From assembly GCA_000824825.2 (NCBI GenBank), contig LM655194.1, positions 342,936 through 406,935 of the forward strand: a stretch of 64,000 nucleotides of DNA, in the 5' to 3' direction. This document shows positions 24,654 to 33,582 of this stretch, in pieces. The DNA comes from Mesorhizobium sp. ORS 3324. Its GTDB lineage: Bacteria > Pseudomonadota > Alphaproteobacteria > Rhizobiales > Rhizobiaceae. Position 1 is the first letter of the stretch, and each line of letters opens with the position of its first letter. A program made the translations under genes and the position numbers. The notes beneath the pieces are model-generated. The model saw only the letters and a list, made by a program, of their open reading frames with translations, ran no database searches and had not been told where the DNA came from.

Positions 24654-26462
24654 ATGCTCGAGAGGACACCCACCACCAAAGCGCAGGCGCTGCTCGACAA
24701 GTTCGGCAAGGCGTTGGAGGCCGGCGACATCGAGACCGCCGTCAATTGCTTCCAGGAAGACTGCTACTGGCGCGACCTGGTCACGTTCACCTGGAATCTG
24801 AAAACGATGGAGGGCCGCGACCAGATCCGCGATATGCTGCAGGCGACGCTGGCCAACACCAGGCCGACCGGCTGGACGGTGGCCAAAGGCGAGGAAGCGA
24901 CAGAGGACGCCGGCATCACCACCGCCTGGATCACGTTCGAGACCGGCGTGGCGCGCGGCTTTGGCCTTGTGCGGTTCAAGGGCGACCTGATCTGGACGCT
25001 GCTCACGACCATTGCCGAGCTGAAGGATCATGAGGAGAAGGCTGGCTTTACCCGCCCGCTCGGCGCCAAGCACGGCCACGGCAAGGGCCGCAAGACATGG
25101 CGCGAGGAGCGCGACGATGAGATCGCCGAACTCGGTCACAGCCGGCAGCCCTATGTCGTCATCATCGGCGGCGGCCAGGGCGGCATTGCGCTCGGTGCCA
25201 GGCTGAAACAGCTCGGCGTGCCGACCATCATCGTCGAGAAGAACGAACGTCCGGGCGATTCCTGGCGCAAGCGCTACAAGTCGCTCTGCCTGCACGACCC
25301 GGTCTGGTACGATCACCTGCCCTATATCGACTTTCCGAAGAACTGGCCGATCTTTGCGCCGAAGGACAAGATCGGCGACTGGCTGGAGATGTACACCAGG
25401 GTGATGGAGTTGAACTACTGGTCCTCCACCACCGCGAAGTCCGCCACATATGACGAGAAGGCCAAGGAATGGACCGTTGTCGTCGAACGTGATGGCAAGG
25501 AGATCGTGCTGAAGCCGAAGCAGTTGGTGCTGGCAACCGGCATGTCCGGCAAGGCGAACTGGCCGAAATACAAGGGCCAGGACATCTTCAAGGGCGAGCA
25601 GCAGCATTCCTCGACCCATCCCGGCCCGGACAAATATGTCAGCAAGAAGGTGGTCGTGATCGGCTCCAACAACTCTGCCCACGACATCTGCGCGGCGCTG
25701 TGGGAAGCAGGCGCGGACGTGACCATGGTGCAGCGCTCGTCCACCCACATCGTCAAGTCCGACACGCTGATGGATATCGGCCTTGGCGCGCTCTATTCGG
25801 AGCAGGCGGTGGAGAACGGCATGACGACGCGAAAGGCCGACATGATCTTCGCCTCCCTGCCCTACCGCATCCTGCATGAATTCCAGATTCCGCTCTACGA
25901 GCAGATGAAGGAGCGCGACGCCAAGTTCTACGAGGATCTGGAAAAGGCCGGCTTCATGCTCGACTGGGGCGACGACGGCTCGGGTCTCTTCATGAAGTAT
26001 CTGCGCCGCGGCTCCGGCTATTACATCGATGTCGGCGCCTGTGACCTCGTCATCGACGGCTCGATCAAGCTGAAGAGCGGCCCGGGTGCGGCGGTGCAGG
26101 AACTCACCGAAACCGGCGTCAAATTCGTCGACGGCACCGAATTGCCGGCCGATCTGGTGATCTACGCCACCGGCTACGGCTCAATGAATGGCTGGGCCGC
26201 CGACCTTATCTCGCAGGAAGTGGCCGACAAGGTCGGCAAGGTCTGGGGTCTCGGCTCCAACACCACAAAGGATCCCGGCCCCTGGGAAGGCGAGCAGCGC
26301 AACATGTGGAAGCCGACGCAGCAGGAAGCGCTCTGGTTCCACGGCGGCAACCTGCATCAGTCGCGCCACTATTCGCTGTATCTGTCGTTGCAGCTGAAAG
26401 CCAGGCAGGTCGGCTTGCCGACGCCCGTCTACGGGCTGCAGCAGGTCTATCACAAGGCCTGA
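24654..26462 (+). CDS. NTF2-like/flavin-containing monooxygenase fusion protein
   Basis: A 602-residue protein. Residues 1-130 form an SnoaL/NTF2-like domain (tandem 'ALLDKFGKALEAGDIE' and 'TFTWNLKTMEGRDQIR' pattern). The rest is an FMO-type oxidoreductase: FAD motif GGGQGG (172-177), the FMO signature FKGEQQHSSTHPGPDKY (312-328), an NADP motif GSNNSA (337-342), and a C-terminal ATGYGSMNG. YUCCA-like or other oxygenating activity on small nucleophiles is possible; substrate is unknown. ATG 24654 has GGAGGAG at 24642-24648. Transcription probably depends on the sigma54 promoter 38 bp upstream and on the adjacent activator. A 12-bp hairpin follows the stop. Confidence 0.92.
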   Translation: MLERTPTTKAQALLDKFGKALEAGDIETAVNCFQEDCYWRDLVTFTWNLKTMEGRDQIRDMLQATLANTRPTGWTVAKGEEATEDAGITTAWITFETGVARGFGLVRFKGDLIWTLLTTIAELKDHEEKAGFTRPLGAKHGHGKGRKTWREERDDEIAELGHSRQPYVVIIGGGQGGIALGARLKQLGVPTIIVEKNERPGDSWRKRYKSLCLHDPVWYDHLPYIDFPKNWPIFAPKDKIGDWLEMYTRVMELNYWSSTTAKSATYDEKAKEWTVVVERDGKEIVLKPKQLVLATGMSGKANWPKYKGQDIFKGEQQHSSTHPGPDKYVSKKVVVIGSNNSAHDICAALWEAGADVTMVQRSSTHIVKSDTLMDIGLGALYSEQAVENGMTTRKADMIFASLPYRILHEFQIPLYEQMKERDAKFYEDLEKAGFMLDWGDDGSGLFMKYLRRGSGYYIDVGACDLVIDGSIKLKSGPGAAVQELTETGVKFVDGTELPADLVIYATGYGSMNGWAADLISQEVADKVGKVWGLGSNTTKDPGPWEGEQRNMWKPTQQEALWFHGGNLHQSRHYSLYLSLQLKARQVGLPTPVYGLQQVYHKA

Positions 26463-26480
26463 AGCCGGCCCCCTATGATA

Positions 26481-26508
26481 GACGGAAGCCCGGCTGCGGG
26501 CTTCCGTC
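26481..26508. terminator. Hairpin terminator after the monooxygenase gene
   Basis: Perfect 12-bp stem GACGGAAGCCCG / CGGGCTTCCGTC with a 4-base loop, 18 bases after the stop codon. The T-run is poor, so termination efficiency is uncertain; it may serve both directions between two convergent genes. Confidence 0.6.
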
Positions 26509-26581
26509 TGTCATGCTGCCGTGAGCATCGAGCTGTGCCGCGGCCGTTACGAGTGGGCCCATATTGGCGCAATCCGATGGC

Positions 26582-27109
26582 CTATCGATCTCTCCCTATC
26601 CGCTTCCAGTAGATGAGCGTGCCGGTGAGCCCGCCATGCGGCTTCAGCGCGTAGTCAGGAATCTCGCCGGCCAGCGTGAAGCCGAGTTTCTCATAGAGGC
26701 CGGCCGCCCCCTCCTCGCTGTCCGTGTCAAGGACCAGCAAGGTGCGGCCCTTCTCGACGGCCAGGTCCTCGGCAGCCCGTATCAGGCGGGTTGCAATGCC
26801 TTTGCCGCGATGGTCGAGTCGGGTCATCATTTTCGCGATCTCGGCACGGTGCGGCTGGTTGGGCGGGCAATCGAGAAGCAGCGTGACGGTGCCGACAAGC
26901 GCCTCGCCGTCCCATGCGCCGAACACCGCCCTTTCCCCGCGCGCCGCGGCCGCGAGCGACTTGTGCCAGAATTCCTTTGCCGCATCAAAAGGCAACGGAT
27001 CCATAAAGCTCACCGATCCGCCGGCGGCGACCGTCTCGATCAGCAGATCGGCCAGCATCCCGCTGGTTTTCGCGTCGTCGCTCAACGCCCTGATTTCAAG
27101 CAAATCCAT
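26582..27109 (-). CDS. GNAT family N-acetyltransferase
   Basis: A 175-residue acetyl-CoA-dependent acetyltransferase. The core is MMTRLDHRGKGIATRLIRAAEDLA, which contains the Q/RxxGxG/A acetyl-CoA loop (RGKGIA, about residue 93-98), followed by LLVLDTDSEEGAAGLYEKLGF, the GNAT motif B. The acceptor substrate is not readable. Start ATG 27109 gives the full fold. It is convergent with the monooxygenase across a hairpin terminator. Confidence 0.88.
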   Translation of the reverse strand: MDLLEIRALSDDAKTSGMLADLLIETVAAGGSVSFMDPLPFDAAKEFWHKSLAAAARGERAVFGAWDGEALVGTVTLLLDCPPNQPHRAEIAKMMTRLDHRGKGIATRLIRAAEDLAVEKGRTLLVLDTDSEEGAAGLYEKLGFTLAGEIPDYALKPHGGLTGTLIYWKRIGRDR

Positions 27110-27148
27110 ATTGGTACTTCTCCAGGCAAATGAGAGCTCGTGCCGCGG

Positions 27149-27457
27149 TCATTCGAAATGACTGGTCCGCCTGCGCCGCCGCGCCCGGCGGATTTCTGCG
27201 ATGCGCTCGGCGTCGTCTTCGCTGAGAGGCCGTCCGCGCTCCAGGATCTCAAGCGTGTATTCCTCGTAGGTCAGGCCGAGTCGCTCGGCCCTTTCCAGCC
27301 GCATCAGCATGACGGTCTGGCTCGGCGCCTTCCAGGCTTTGTCGTGGGCGGCGCGCCAGGCGAGGAAGATGTAGGCGTCGCCCTTGCCCCAGGGCGGGCC
27401 TTCATAGTCGTCGAGAGGCGGCCCGCCATTGTGCGAGCGTCTCGGTCGGCGCGCCAT
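27149..27457 (-). CDS. Small basic conserved-looking protein of unknown function
   Basis: 102 residues beginning MARRPRRSHNGGPPLDDYEG, then a helical region KAPSQTVMLMRLERAERLGL and an Arg-rich tail IAEIRRARRRRRTSHFE. No known domain is recognised. It starts 4 bp after the stop of the XRE-cupin gene, in the same direction, so it is very probably co-transcribed with that regulator. ATG 27457 excludes upstream sequence that overlaps the regulator. Confidence 0.65.
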   Translation of the reverse strand: MARRPRRSHNGGPPLDDYEGPPWGKGDAYIFLAWRAAHDKAWKAPSQTVMLMRLERAERLGLTYEEYTLEILERGRPLSEDDAERIAEIRRARRRRRTSHFE

Positions 27458-27461
27458 GCGA

Positions 27462-28028
27462 TCAACCCCTGACCAGCGCCACCAGATAGTCGGCGGCTTC
27501 CGGCCCAGGCGCATGGAATGTGCAATCCGAAGGGGCCCCGAGCGCCAGGCAGTCGCCGGGTTCGAGCCTGTGCACGACATCGCCTTCGGTGAAGTCGAGG
27601 CGGCCGCCGATCAGCCAGATCTGCTGCTTGATGAAGGCATAGGACGCTGCCGGGAAACTCACCTTTGCACCCGCCGGCAGGCTGACCCGGATGAGTTCGA
27701 GCGGCATTTGCGAGGCCGGTGACAGATGCCGCCTGACATAGCCGGTCGCCGGATCCTGCCAGACCGGCTGCTCGTCCTTGCGGGACACGCCGCCGCCCTG
27801 CATCTCGGCTCGCGCGATCAGCGTCGAGAGCGTCATGCCGAAAGCCGACGCTATGCGCACCAGGAGCGCCGCGGTCGGGCTTGTCATGCCGCGCTCCATG
27901 GCGCTCAGCATCGCCTTTGAAACATCCGACCGCTCGGCGAGCTCGGCCAGCGACCATCCCCGCAAATCCCGCTCGGACCGTATCCGTCTGCCGATCGTGG
28001 ATGTGATGTCGTTCGATATATCAGCCAT
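27462..28028 (-). CDS. XRE family regulator with cupin domain
   Basis: 188 residues: an N-terminal helix-turn-helix (SLAELAERSDVSKAMLSAMERGMTSPTAALLVRIASAFG) and a C-terminal cupin fold (FPAASYAFIKQQIWLIGGRLDFTEGDVVHRLEPGDCLALG). This is the HTH-cupin architecture of metabolite-sensing repressors. An inverted repeat spans the start codon, suggesting autoregulation. It is followed by the small gene at 27149-27457. ATG 28028 is used; a start at 28055 would fall in the operator. Confidence 0.9.
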   Translation of the reverse strand: MADISNDITSTIGRRIRSERDLRGWSLAELAERSDVSKAMLSAMERGMTSPTAALLVRIASAFGMTLSTLIARAEMQGGGVSRKDEQPVWQDPATGYVRRHLSPASQMPLELIRVSLPAGAKVSFPAASYAFIKQQIWLIGGRLDFTEGDVVHRLEPGDCLALGAPSDCTFHAPGPEAADYLVALVRG

Positions 28029-28045
28029 TGGTCCAATATATCGAA
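28012..28045. promoter_or_regulatory. Inverted repeat over the XRE-cupin start codon
   Basis: TTCGATATAT (28012-28021) and ATATATCGAA (28036-28045) are perfect reverse complements with a 14-bp spacer that contains the start codon region at 28026-28028. This is a likely autoregulatory operator. The AT-rich arms contrast with the GC-rich surroundings. Confidence 0.6.
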
Positions 28046-28180
28046 ATTCAGACACAGCGAAAGAGGCTGTTAGGTTGATTTTTCGCGACCGCCTTAACGG
28101 GGCCTACACCATCCAACCTCACCCGACCTTAACCCCGATTGGCTAGCTTCGACGCTCGAGGGGAATGGGACAGGTCACCG

Positions 28181-30010
28181 ATGTTTGTTGAACGCGAAGC
28201 CTCCGTTGGGGAACCGACCTCGCAGGAGCGCCGCAACGCCCAACAAAGCGACAAGCGCATCCTGGGTAATGTCGTGCAGTGCGACGGCGCCCGCGCCACC
28301 ATAAGCGCCTATGCCGAGGATGCCGAAGGCACGGTCACCGGCCTGTGGACCGTCGGCAAGATGATTTCCATCAACCTTGGCTCGACGCGCACCGTTGGCC
28401 TTGTCTACGCCATCGGCAAGTCGGACCGCGCCTGGAGCAACGAAGGCCAGAACCCCATCGAGGTCAGCATCGAGCTGATCGGCGAGGTGCGGGACGGCGC
28501 CGAGCCCGGCGCCAAACCTGTCTTCGACCGCGGCATCACCACCTATCCGCATATCGGCGCCATTGCCCACCGTATCCGCAGCCGCGACCTGCAAGCCGTC
28601 TACGATCTCGCCGGCCGCCATTCGATCACCATCGGCACGCTGTCGCAGGACGAGGCGATCGATGCCAACATCGCCATCGACGACACGCTGGCGCGCCATT
28701 TCGCCATCGTCGGCACGACCGGCGTCGGCAAATCCACGGCCGTCTCGCTGCTGTTGCGCAAGTCGATCGAGGCCCGGCCGGACCTGCGCGTGCTGATCCT
28801 CGACCCGCACAACGAGTTTGCCGCCTCGCTTCCGGAATATTGCGTGAAGGTCGATTCCAGGACGCTCGACCTGCCGTTCTGGATGTTCAGGCTGGAAGAA
28901 TTCGCCGAGGTGCTGTTTCGCGGGCGCGAGACCGTTCCGGAGGAAGTGGACGTCCTGCGCGACCTCATCCCGGCCGCCAAGAATCTCTACCGCAATCCGA
29001 GCTCCGGCAGTTACGTCAGACGCGGCAGCGACGCCCTGACGGCGGACACGCCGGTGCCTTACCGCATCGCCGACCTGCTCAAGCAGATCGATGAGCGCAT
29101 GGGCTTGCTTGAGAGCAAGAACGACCGCCCGACGCTGAAGTCACTGAGAACACGCATCGAATCGGCGGCGGGTGACCCACGCTATCGATTCATGTTCAAT
29201 TCGCGGCTGATCGAGGACACCATCCACGAGACGATCGGCAACATCTTCCGCGTGCCCAACCACGGTCGCCCGGTAACCTGCTTCGAGATGGCGGGCATGC
29301 CGTCCGAGGTTGTCAATTCCGTCTGCTCCGTGCTGGCGCGCCTTGCGTTCGACCTTGCACTCTGGAGCGAGGGCCGGCTGCGGCTTCTCCTGCTTTGCGA
29401 GGAGGCGCACCGCTACATGCCGGCCGATCCGCGCCTCGGCTTCGCGCCGACCAGGCACGCCTTGTCGCGCATTGCCAAGGAAGGCCGCAAGTATGGCTGC
29501 TACCTCGGCGTCGTCACCCAGCGCCCGGGCGAGCTCGATCCGACCATCCTGTCGCAATGCTCGACCTTCTTCGCAATGCGGCTCGCCAACGAGCAGGACC
29601 AGGCGATCATCCGCTCGGCGATCGCCGATTCCTCGGCCTCGACGCTGGCCTTCCTGTCTTCGATGGGACAGCGCGAGGCCATCGCCTTCGGCGAAGGCGT
29701 GGCGACCACGATGCGGCTCAAATTCGAGAAATTGTCCCGGGAATTCATCCCCGGAACGGCAAAGCGCGAGCAGACCCTGCCTGCGGAAGCCGGCGACGAC
29801 GTCGATCTCGCGGGCATCGTCGAGCGGCTGCGCAACGTGCCGAAACCGCAGCAGTCGATAGCCTTCGCCGAGGCGGTCGACACCAGCCGCCAGGCCGGCG
29901 ATCCCGACTACCGCAAGCCGGCGGCCCCGCGAGTGCAGCCAGACGACGATTTCGACATGCGTTATGGCTTAAGACCCTCGACCTTCGGCATGCGCCAGCA
30001 GAACGACTAA
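28181..30010 (+). CDS. HerA-like DUF87 ATPase
   Basis: A 609-residue AAA+ ATPase of the HerA/FtsK superfamily. A beta-barrel-like N-terminal domain (residues 20-120) is followed by Walker A GTTGVGKST (about 178-186), DPHNEF, and Walker B LLLLCEEAHRYMP near residue 400. The TQRPGELD and CSTFFAMRLANEQD stretch near residue 450 are characteristic of bacterial HerA-like proteins. No NurA nuclease or DNA-repair gene adjoins. ATG 28181 is chosen to give the standard N terminus. Confidence 0.9.
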   Translation: MFVEREASVGEPTSQERRNAQQSDKRILGNVVQCDGARATISAYAEDAEGTVTGLWTVGKMISINLGSTRTVGLVYAIGKSDRAWSNEGQNPIEVSIELIGEVRDGAEPGAKPVFDRGITTYPHIGAIAHRIRSRDLQAVYDLAGRHSITIGTLSQDEAIDANIAIDDTLARHFAIVGTTGVGKSTAVSLLLRKSIEARPDLRVLILDPHNEFAASLPEYCVKVDSRTLDLPFWMFRLEEFAEVLFRGRETVPEEVDVLRDLIPAAKNLYRNPSSGSYVRRGSDALTADTPVPYRIADLLKQIDERMGLLESKNDRPTLKSLRTRIESAAGDPRYRFMFNSRLIEDTIHETIGNIFRVPNHGRPVTCFEMAGMPSEVVNSVCSVLARLAFDLALWSEGRLRLLLLCEEAHRYMPADPRLGFAPTRHALSRIAKEGRKYGCYLGVVTQRPGELDPTILSQCSTFFAMRLANEQDQAIIRSAIADSSASTLAFLSSMGQREAIAFGEGVATTMRLKFEKLSREFIPGTAKREQTLPAEAGDDVDLAGIVERLRNVPKPQQSIAFAEAVDTSRQAGDPDYRKPAAPRVQPDDDFDMRYGLRPSTFGMRQQND

Positions 30011-30088
30011 CTGGCAACGGCGCAGGCACTGCCAAATTCCGTCAGGAAATTCGTCAGGCTGAGTCGACTGGAGTTGCTTTCGAGAACC

Positions 30089-30200
30089 GGAGCGGAGCGG
30101 ACAAAAAGTCCGTGAGCACCGGCCTACGCCGGCCGTAGCCTTAACTGCCACGACCACCATGAGTGCTTCGGCCGGCGAAGGCCGGAAGCGCAGAAAGCGG
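30089..30200. repeat. Short intergenic repeat family B, copy 1
   Basis: About 110 bp with ggagcggagcg at the left, gtgagcaccggcctacgccg, then ggccgtagccttaactgcca, gagtgcttcggccggcgaa and ggaagcgcagaaa. It is nearly identical to 44541-44659. It contains GGC-rich hairpins (ggcctacgcc/ggccgtagcc) and lies between the HerA-like gene and the diguanylate cyclase. Confidence 0.85.
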
Positions 30201-30237
30201 CTTCAGGCGGCCAGCATCACGAATTTATGACGGAATT

Positions 30238-31029
30238 TTAGGCGCAGACGCGGTTGCGGCCTTGCTTTTTGGCCTCATAGAGCTGGCGGTCGGCGCGGCG
30301 ATAGAAATCCTCCGCGCTCTCCTTGCGGTCCCAGACGGCAAGACCGACGCTGGTGGTGACCTTCAGCCGCACATTGCCCGAAAGGATCGACATGCTGGCG
30401 ATGGCCTTGCGGATGCGCTCGGCGAAGCGGGCGAGAAGCTCTGCGTCCATGTTGGGCGTGACAACCGCGAACTCCTCGCCGCCAAGCCGCGCCACCACAT
30501 CGTGATAGCGCGTCATGCCTCTCAGGCATGAGGCGACGGCTCTCAGCACCTCGTCGCCGACATCGTGACCATGGGTGTCGTTGACCTGCTTGAAATGATC
30601 GAGGTCGAGGATCATCAGCCCCACCGGCTTGTCGATGCGGCCGAACTCATCGAGATATTCCCGCAACGCGTCGTCGAAATAGCGGCGGTTCTGCATGCCG
30701 GTCAGACCGTCGGTGAGGGCCGCCTGCTCGAGTGTCTGCGAACGGGCGCTCAGCGAAACCGTCATGGCGCGCAGCTTGCCCTCTTCCCTCACCTGGGAGC
30801 GGATCAGCGGGTAAATGAAGAAGGTTCCGAAGAATAGTGCAGCGGCCAGCAGCGCGCCGGTCACGAACAGCAGTTTGTTGAGATAGATGATCCTTTCGAG
30901 TCGCGACGCGGTGTCGAGATCGATCGCGATATCCTGCAATTGGCCATAGGCGTGAAAGGTCACCAGGCCGGCGGCCAGGATCACGAAAATAAACACGAAA
31001 AATGCGGATTCCGCCTTGTGGAAACGCAT
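30238..31029 (-). CDS. Membrane diguanylate cyclase (GGDEF)
   Basis: 263 residues. Two hydrophobic segments (about 10-30 and 52-74) flank a short periplasmic loop, then a GGDEF domain with the active motif GGEEF (183-187) and an inhibitory I-site RYHD (174-177) five residues upstream. It synthesises cyclic di-GMP and is feedback-inhibited; no EAL domain is present. The preserved active motif predicts activity. It is a single gene, 119 bp downstream of miaA and in the same direction. Confidence 0.93.
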   Translation of the reverse strand: MRFHKAESAFFVFIFVILAAGLVTFHAYGQLQDIAIDLDTASRLERIIYLNKLLFVTGALLAAALFFGTFFIYPLIRSQVREEGKLRAMTVSLSARSQTLEQAALTDGLTGMQNRRYFDDALREYLDEFGRIDKPVGLMILDLDHFKQVNDTHGHDVGDEVLRAVASCLRGMTRYHDVVARLGGEEFAVVTPNMDAELLARFAERIRKAIASMSILSGNVRLKVTTSVGLAVWDRKESAEDFYRRADRQLYEAKKQGRNRVCA

Positions 31030-31148
31030 CTACTCCCCGCGGGACGAACACCCCTGACGTTATGGCATGTGCGGCCTTACGGACGGTTAACCCGGGGCAA
31101 CCTGAACGAGAAGACGCATCGACCGTCCTCTGATTGAAACCGCGCTCG

Positions 31149-32096
31149 TCAGACCGGAACCGGCCGGTCGCCAGGGCGGAGCCTCCGCCAATCGGCACCC
31201 AGCTGATGCCTGAACCAGGTCGTCTGACGCTTGGCATATTGGCGGGTGGCGATCTTGGCGCGTTCGATCGCCTCGGGAAAGCTCACCTGGCCGGCCAGCG
31301 CGGCCTGCAGCTCGCGCACTCCGATCGCCTTCATCGCCGGCAGGTCCGGATCGAGGCCGAGCGCCGTCAATCGCCTGACCTCGTCGAGCGCGCCTTTGTC
31401 GAGCATCTGGTCGAATCGCGCCTCGATGCGCGCAACCAGCTCGCTGCGGTCCGGCTCGATCACCAGGAAGCTTGCGCTGCCGCGATCGATCAGCGGTTGG
31501 CCGCGCGCCGCTTGCCATTCGAGGATCGACCGTCCCGACGCGTCGAGCACCTCGAGCGCCCGCACGATGCGCTGGCTGTCGGTCGGCCTGAGCTGCATGG
31601 CCGCGGCCGAATCCTCACGCATCAGTACGCGGTGCAGGCGTTCCGCCCCCTGTTCCTTGAGCTCGTAGCGCCAGCGCTCACGCACCGACGGCGGAATGTC
31701 GGGCATGTCCGAGATGCCTTCGGCAAGCGCGCGGAAATAGAGCCCTGTGCCGCCAACGAAGACGGCCGGCCGCCCCGACAAGGCACCTTCGGCAATCAGC
31801 CCGGTGACGTCGCGCAGCCAGGCGCCGGTGGAGTAGGCTGTCGAAGGATGCACATGGCCGTAGAGGTAATGCTTCACGCGCGCCGTATCGGCCGCGCTCG
31901 GGCGCGCCGTCAGCACGTCGAGCACCGAATAGCCTTGCATGGAATCGGCGTTGACGATGACGCCGCCCTTGCGCTCGGCGATATCGAGCGCCAGGGCCGA
32001 CTTGCCGCTGGCGGTCGGCCCGGCTATCAGGATCGCGTTCTCGACGCGGCCTTTGCCCGCCTGCCTGCCGGAATTTTCGATGCCGCTGATCGCCAC
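31149..32096 (-). CDS. miaA: tRNA dimethylallyltransferase
   Basis: 315 residues; transfers a dimethylallyl group to A37 of tRNAs that read UNN codons. The P-loop [17 protein letters not shown] is at about residues 26-42, and the Asp in [20 protein letters not shown] follows. GTG 32096 is the start, since the P-loop would otherwise lose its leading strand. It is divergent from serB, and the two coding regions overlap by 17 bp at their 5' ends. Confidence 0.94.
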   Translation of the reverse strand: MAISGIENSGRQAGKGRVENAILIAGPTASGKSALALDIAERKGGVIVNADSMQGYSVLDVLTARPSAADTARVKHYLYGHVHPSTAYSTGAWLRDVTGLIAEGALSGRPAVFVGGTGLYFRALAEGISDMPDIPPSVRERWRYELKEQGAERLHRVLMREDSAAAMQLRPTDSQRIVRALEVLDASGRSILEWQAARGQPLIDRGSASFLVIEPDRSELVARIEARFDQMLDKGALDEVRRLTALGLDPDLPAMKAIGVRELQAALAGQVSFPEAIERAKIATRQYAKRQTTWFRHQLGADWRRLRPGDRPVPV

Positions 32097-32967
32097 GCTT
32101 GTATCCCGTCCTGAAAACCGCGCAGTGTCGGTTCCGCTTGCGAATATGGCCTCGAAGGCCGCCGGCGCAAGCGCCGTTCACTGGCTGGCTGAAGGCGTCG
32201 CCTGTGACCTGGTTTTGCCGGAGGGGCCCGACGTCGGTGAATTGACGGCCAATCTTCGAGCCGCATTGGCCTCCGAGCCGATCGACATCATCGTCCAGCC
32301 GACTGAAGGCAGAAGGAAGAAGATCCTGCTTGCCGATATGGATTCGACGATGATCGACCAGGAATGCATCGACGAGCTTGCTGACGAGATCGGTGTCAAG
32401 GAGCACGTCGCTGCGATCACAGCCCGGTCGATGAATGGCGAGATCGCGTTCGAACCGGCCCTGCGCGAGCGCGTCGCCTTGCTGAAGGGTCTCGACACCG
32501 CGGTGGTCGACCGCATCATCGCCAACCGGCTGACTCTGGCCGCCGGCGGCCGTGCGCTGGTGCAGACCATGCGCGCCAACGGCGCCTGGACGGCGCTGGT
32601 CTCAGGCGGCTTCGACGTGTTCACCAGCCGCATCGCCGCAATGCTGGGCTTCCAGGAAAACCGCGCCAACCGGCTGATCGAGGTCGGCGGCAAATTCACC
32701 GGCACGGTGGCCGAGCCCATTCTCGGCCGCGCCGCCAAGGCCGAGGCGCTCCTCGATATCGCGGCGAGGTTCGGCTTGACGACGGCCGATGCGGTTGCCG
32801 TGGGCGACGGCGCCAACGACCTCGACATGATCCGCCTTGCCGGCACCGGCGTCGCCCTGCACGCCAAGCCGGCGGTGGCGGAGCACGCAAGGATCCGCAT
32901 CGATCATAGCGATCTCACCGCGCTGCTCTACCTCCAGGGCTACCGGATCGAGGACTTCGTGCCGTGA
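32080..32967 (+). CDS. serB: Phosphoserine phosphatase
   Basis: 295 residues; last step of serine synthesis. The HAD motif I is DMDSTMI (residues about 86-92), motif III Lys and motif [11 protein letters not shown] are present, and a short N-terminal ACT-like part precedes. ATG 32080 gives [16 protein letters not shown], the rhizobial start. The gene overlaps the divergent miaA start by 17 bp, so both promoters lie inside the partner's coding region. The GNAT gene follows with overlapping stop/start. Confidence 0.95.
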   Translation: MPLIATLVSRPENRAVSVPLANMASKAAGASAVHWLAEGVACDLVLPEGPDVGELTANLRAALASEPIDIIVQPTEGRRKKILLADMDSTMIDQECIDELADEIGVKEHVAAITARSMNGEIAFEPALRERVALLKGLDTAVVDRIIANRLTLAAGGRALVQTMRANGAWTALVSGGFDVFTSRIAAMLGFQENRANRLIEVGGKFTGTVAEPILGRAAKAEALLDIAARFGLTTADAVAVGDGANDLDMIRLAGTGVALHAKPAVAEHARIRIDHSDLTALLYLQGYRIEDFVP

Positions 32968-33536
32968 GGCCGATGCGCACCGAGCGCCTCATCCTGCGCA
33001 ACTGGGAAGAGCGTGACCGCGAACTCTTTCACCGCATCAACTCCGACGAGCGGGTGATGGAGTTCTTTCCGTTCCGCCGCAACCGCGCAGCGGCGGACGC
33101 CAAGATGGACGAGTTTCGCGCCAGGATCGATGAGGATGGCCATGGCTTCGCCGCGGCTGAGATCGCCGCCACGGGCGAGTGCATCGGCTTTGTCGGGATA
33201 ACCGGAACGGAGGATGTCGACTCCCTGCCTGCCGGCGCCATAGAGATCGGCTGGCGGCTGGCGCCGGAATTCTGGGGCAAGGGCTATGTCACCGAAGCGG
33301 CCGAAGCCTGGCTCGCCTATGGTTTCGAAACGCTTGGGCTGGACGAAATCGTCTCCTTTGCCGTCGCTGAGAACCATCGCTCCATTGCCGTCATGAGACG
33401 CCTCGGCATGCGCGCGGATCCGGGCGCAGGCTTCGACCATCCCGCCGTGCCGGACAGCCACCCTCATCTCAAGCGGCATGTCCTCTATAGGCTGTCGCGC
33501 CTGGATTGGCAGGCGCGAAAAAGGGCGGCTCGCTAG
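32964..33536 (+). CDS. GNAT family N-acetyltransferase (RimJ-like)
   Basis: 190 residues with TERLILRNWEERD at the N terminus and GWRLAPEFWGKGYVTEAAEAWLAYGF in the core (WxxxFWGKGY acetyl-CoA loop), typical of the RimJ/RimL subfamily. The GTG start at 32964 overlaps the serB TGA stop; an ATG at 32973 is also possible. Its stop codon TAG is located inside the loop region of the terminator that follows. Substrate unknown. Confidence 0.85.
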   Translation: MRPMRTERLILRNWEERDRELFHRINSDERVMEFFPFRRNRAAADAKMDEFRARIDEDGHGFAAAEIAATGECIGFVGITGTEDVDSLPAGAIEIGWRLAPEFWGKGYVTEAAEAWLAYGFETLGLDEIVSFAVAENHRSIAVMRRLGMRADPGAGFDHPAVPDSHPHLKRHVLYRLSRLDWQARKRAAR

Positions 33537-33548
33537 CCGCCCTTTTTC
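33517..33548. terminator. Bidirectional terminator between GNAT gene and HtrA protease gene
   Basis: Stem GAAAAAGGGCGGCT / AGCCGCCCTTTTTC of 14 pairs with a 4-base loop. The A- and T-runs make it effective in both directions. It overlaps the last codons and the stop codon (33534-33536) of the GNAT gene. Confidence 0.85.
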
Positions 33549-33582
33549 GTTGCAACCCAATTGGTTGCGTAGGTTTTTGGAC

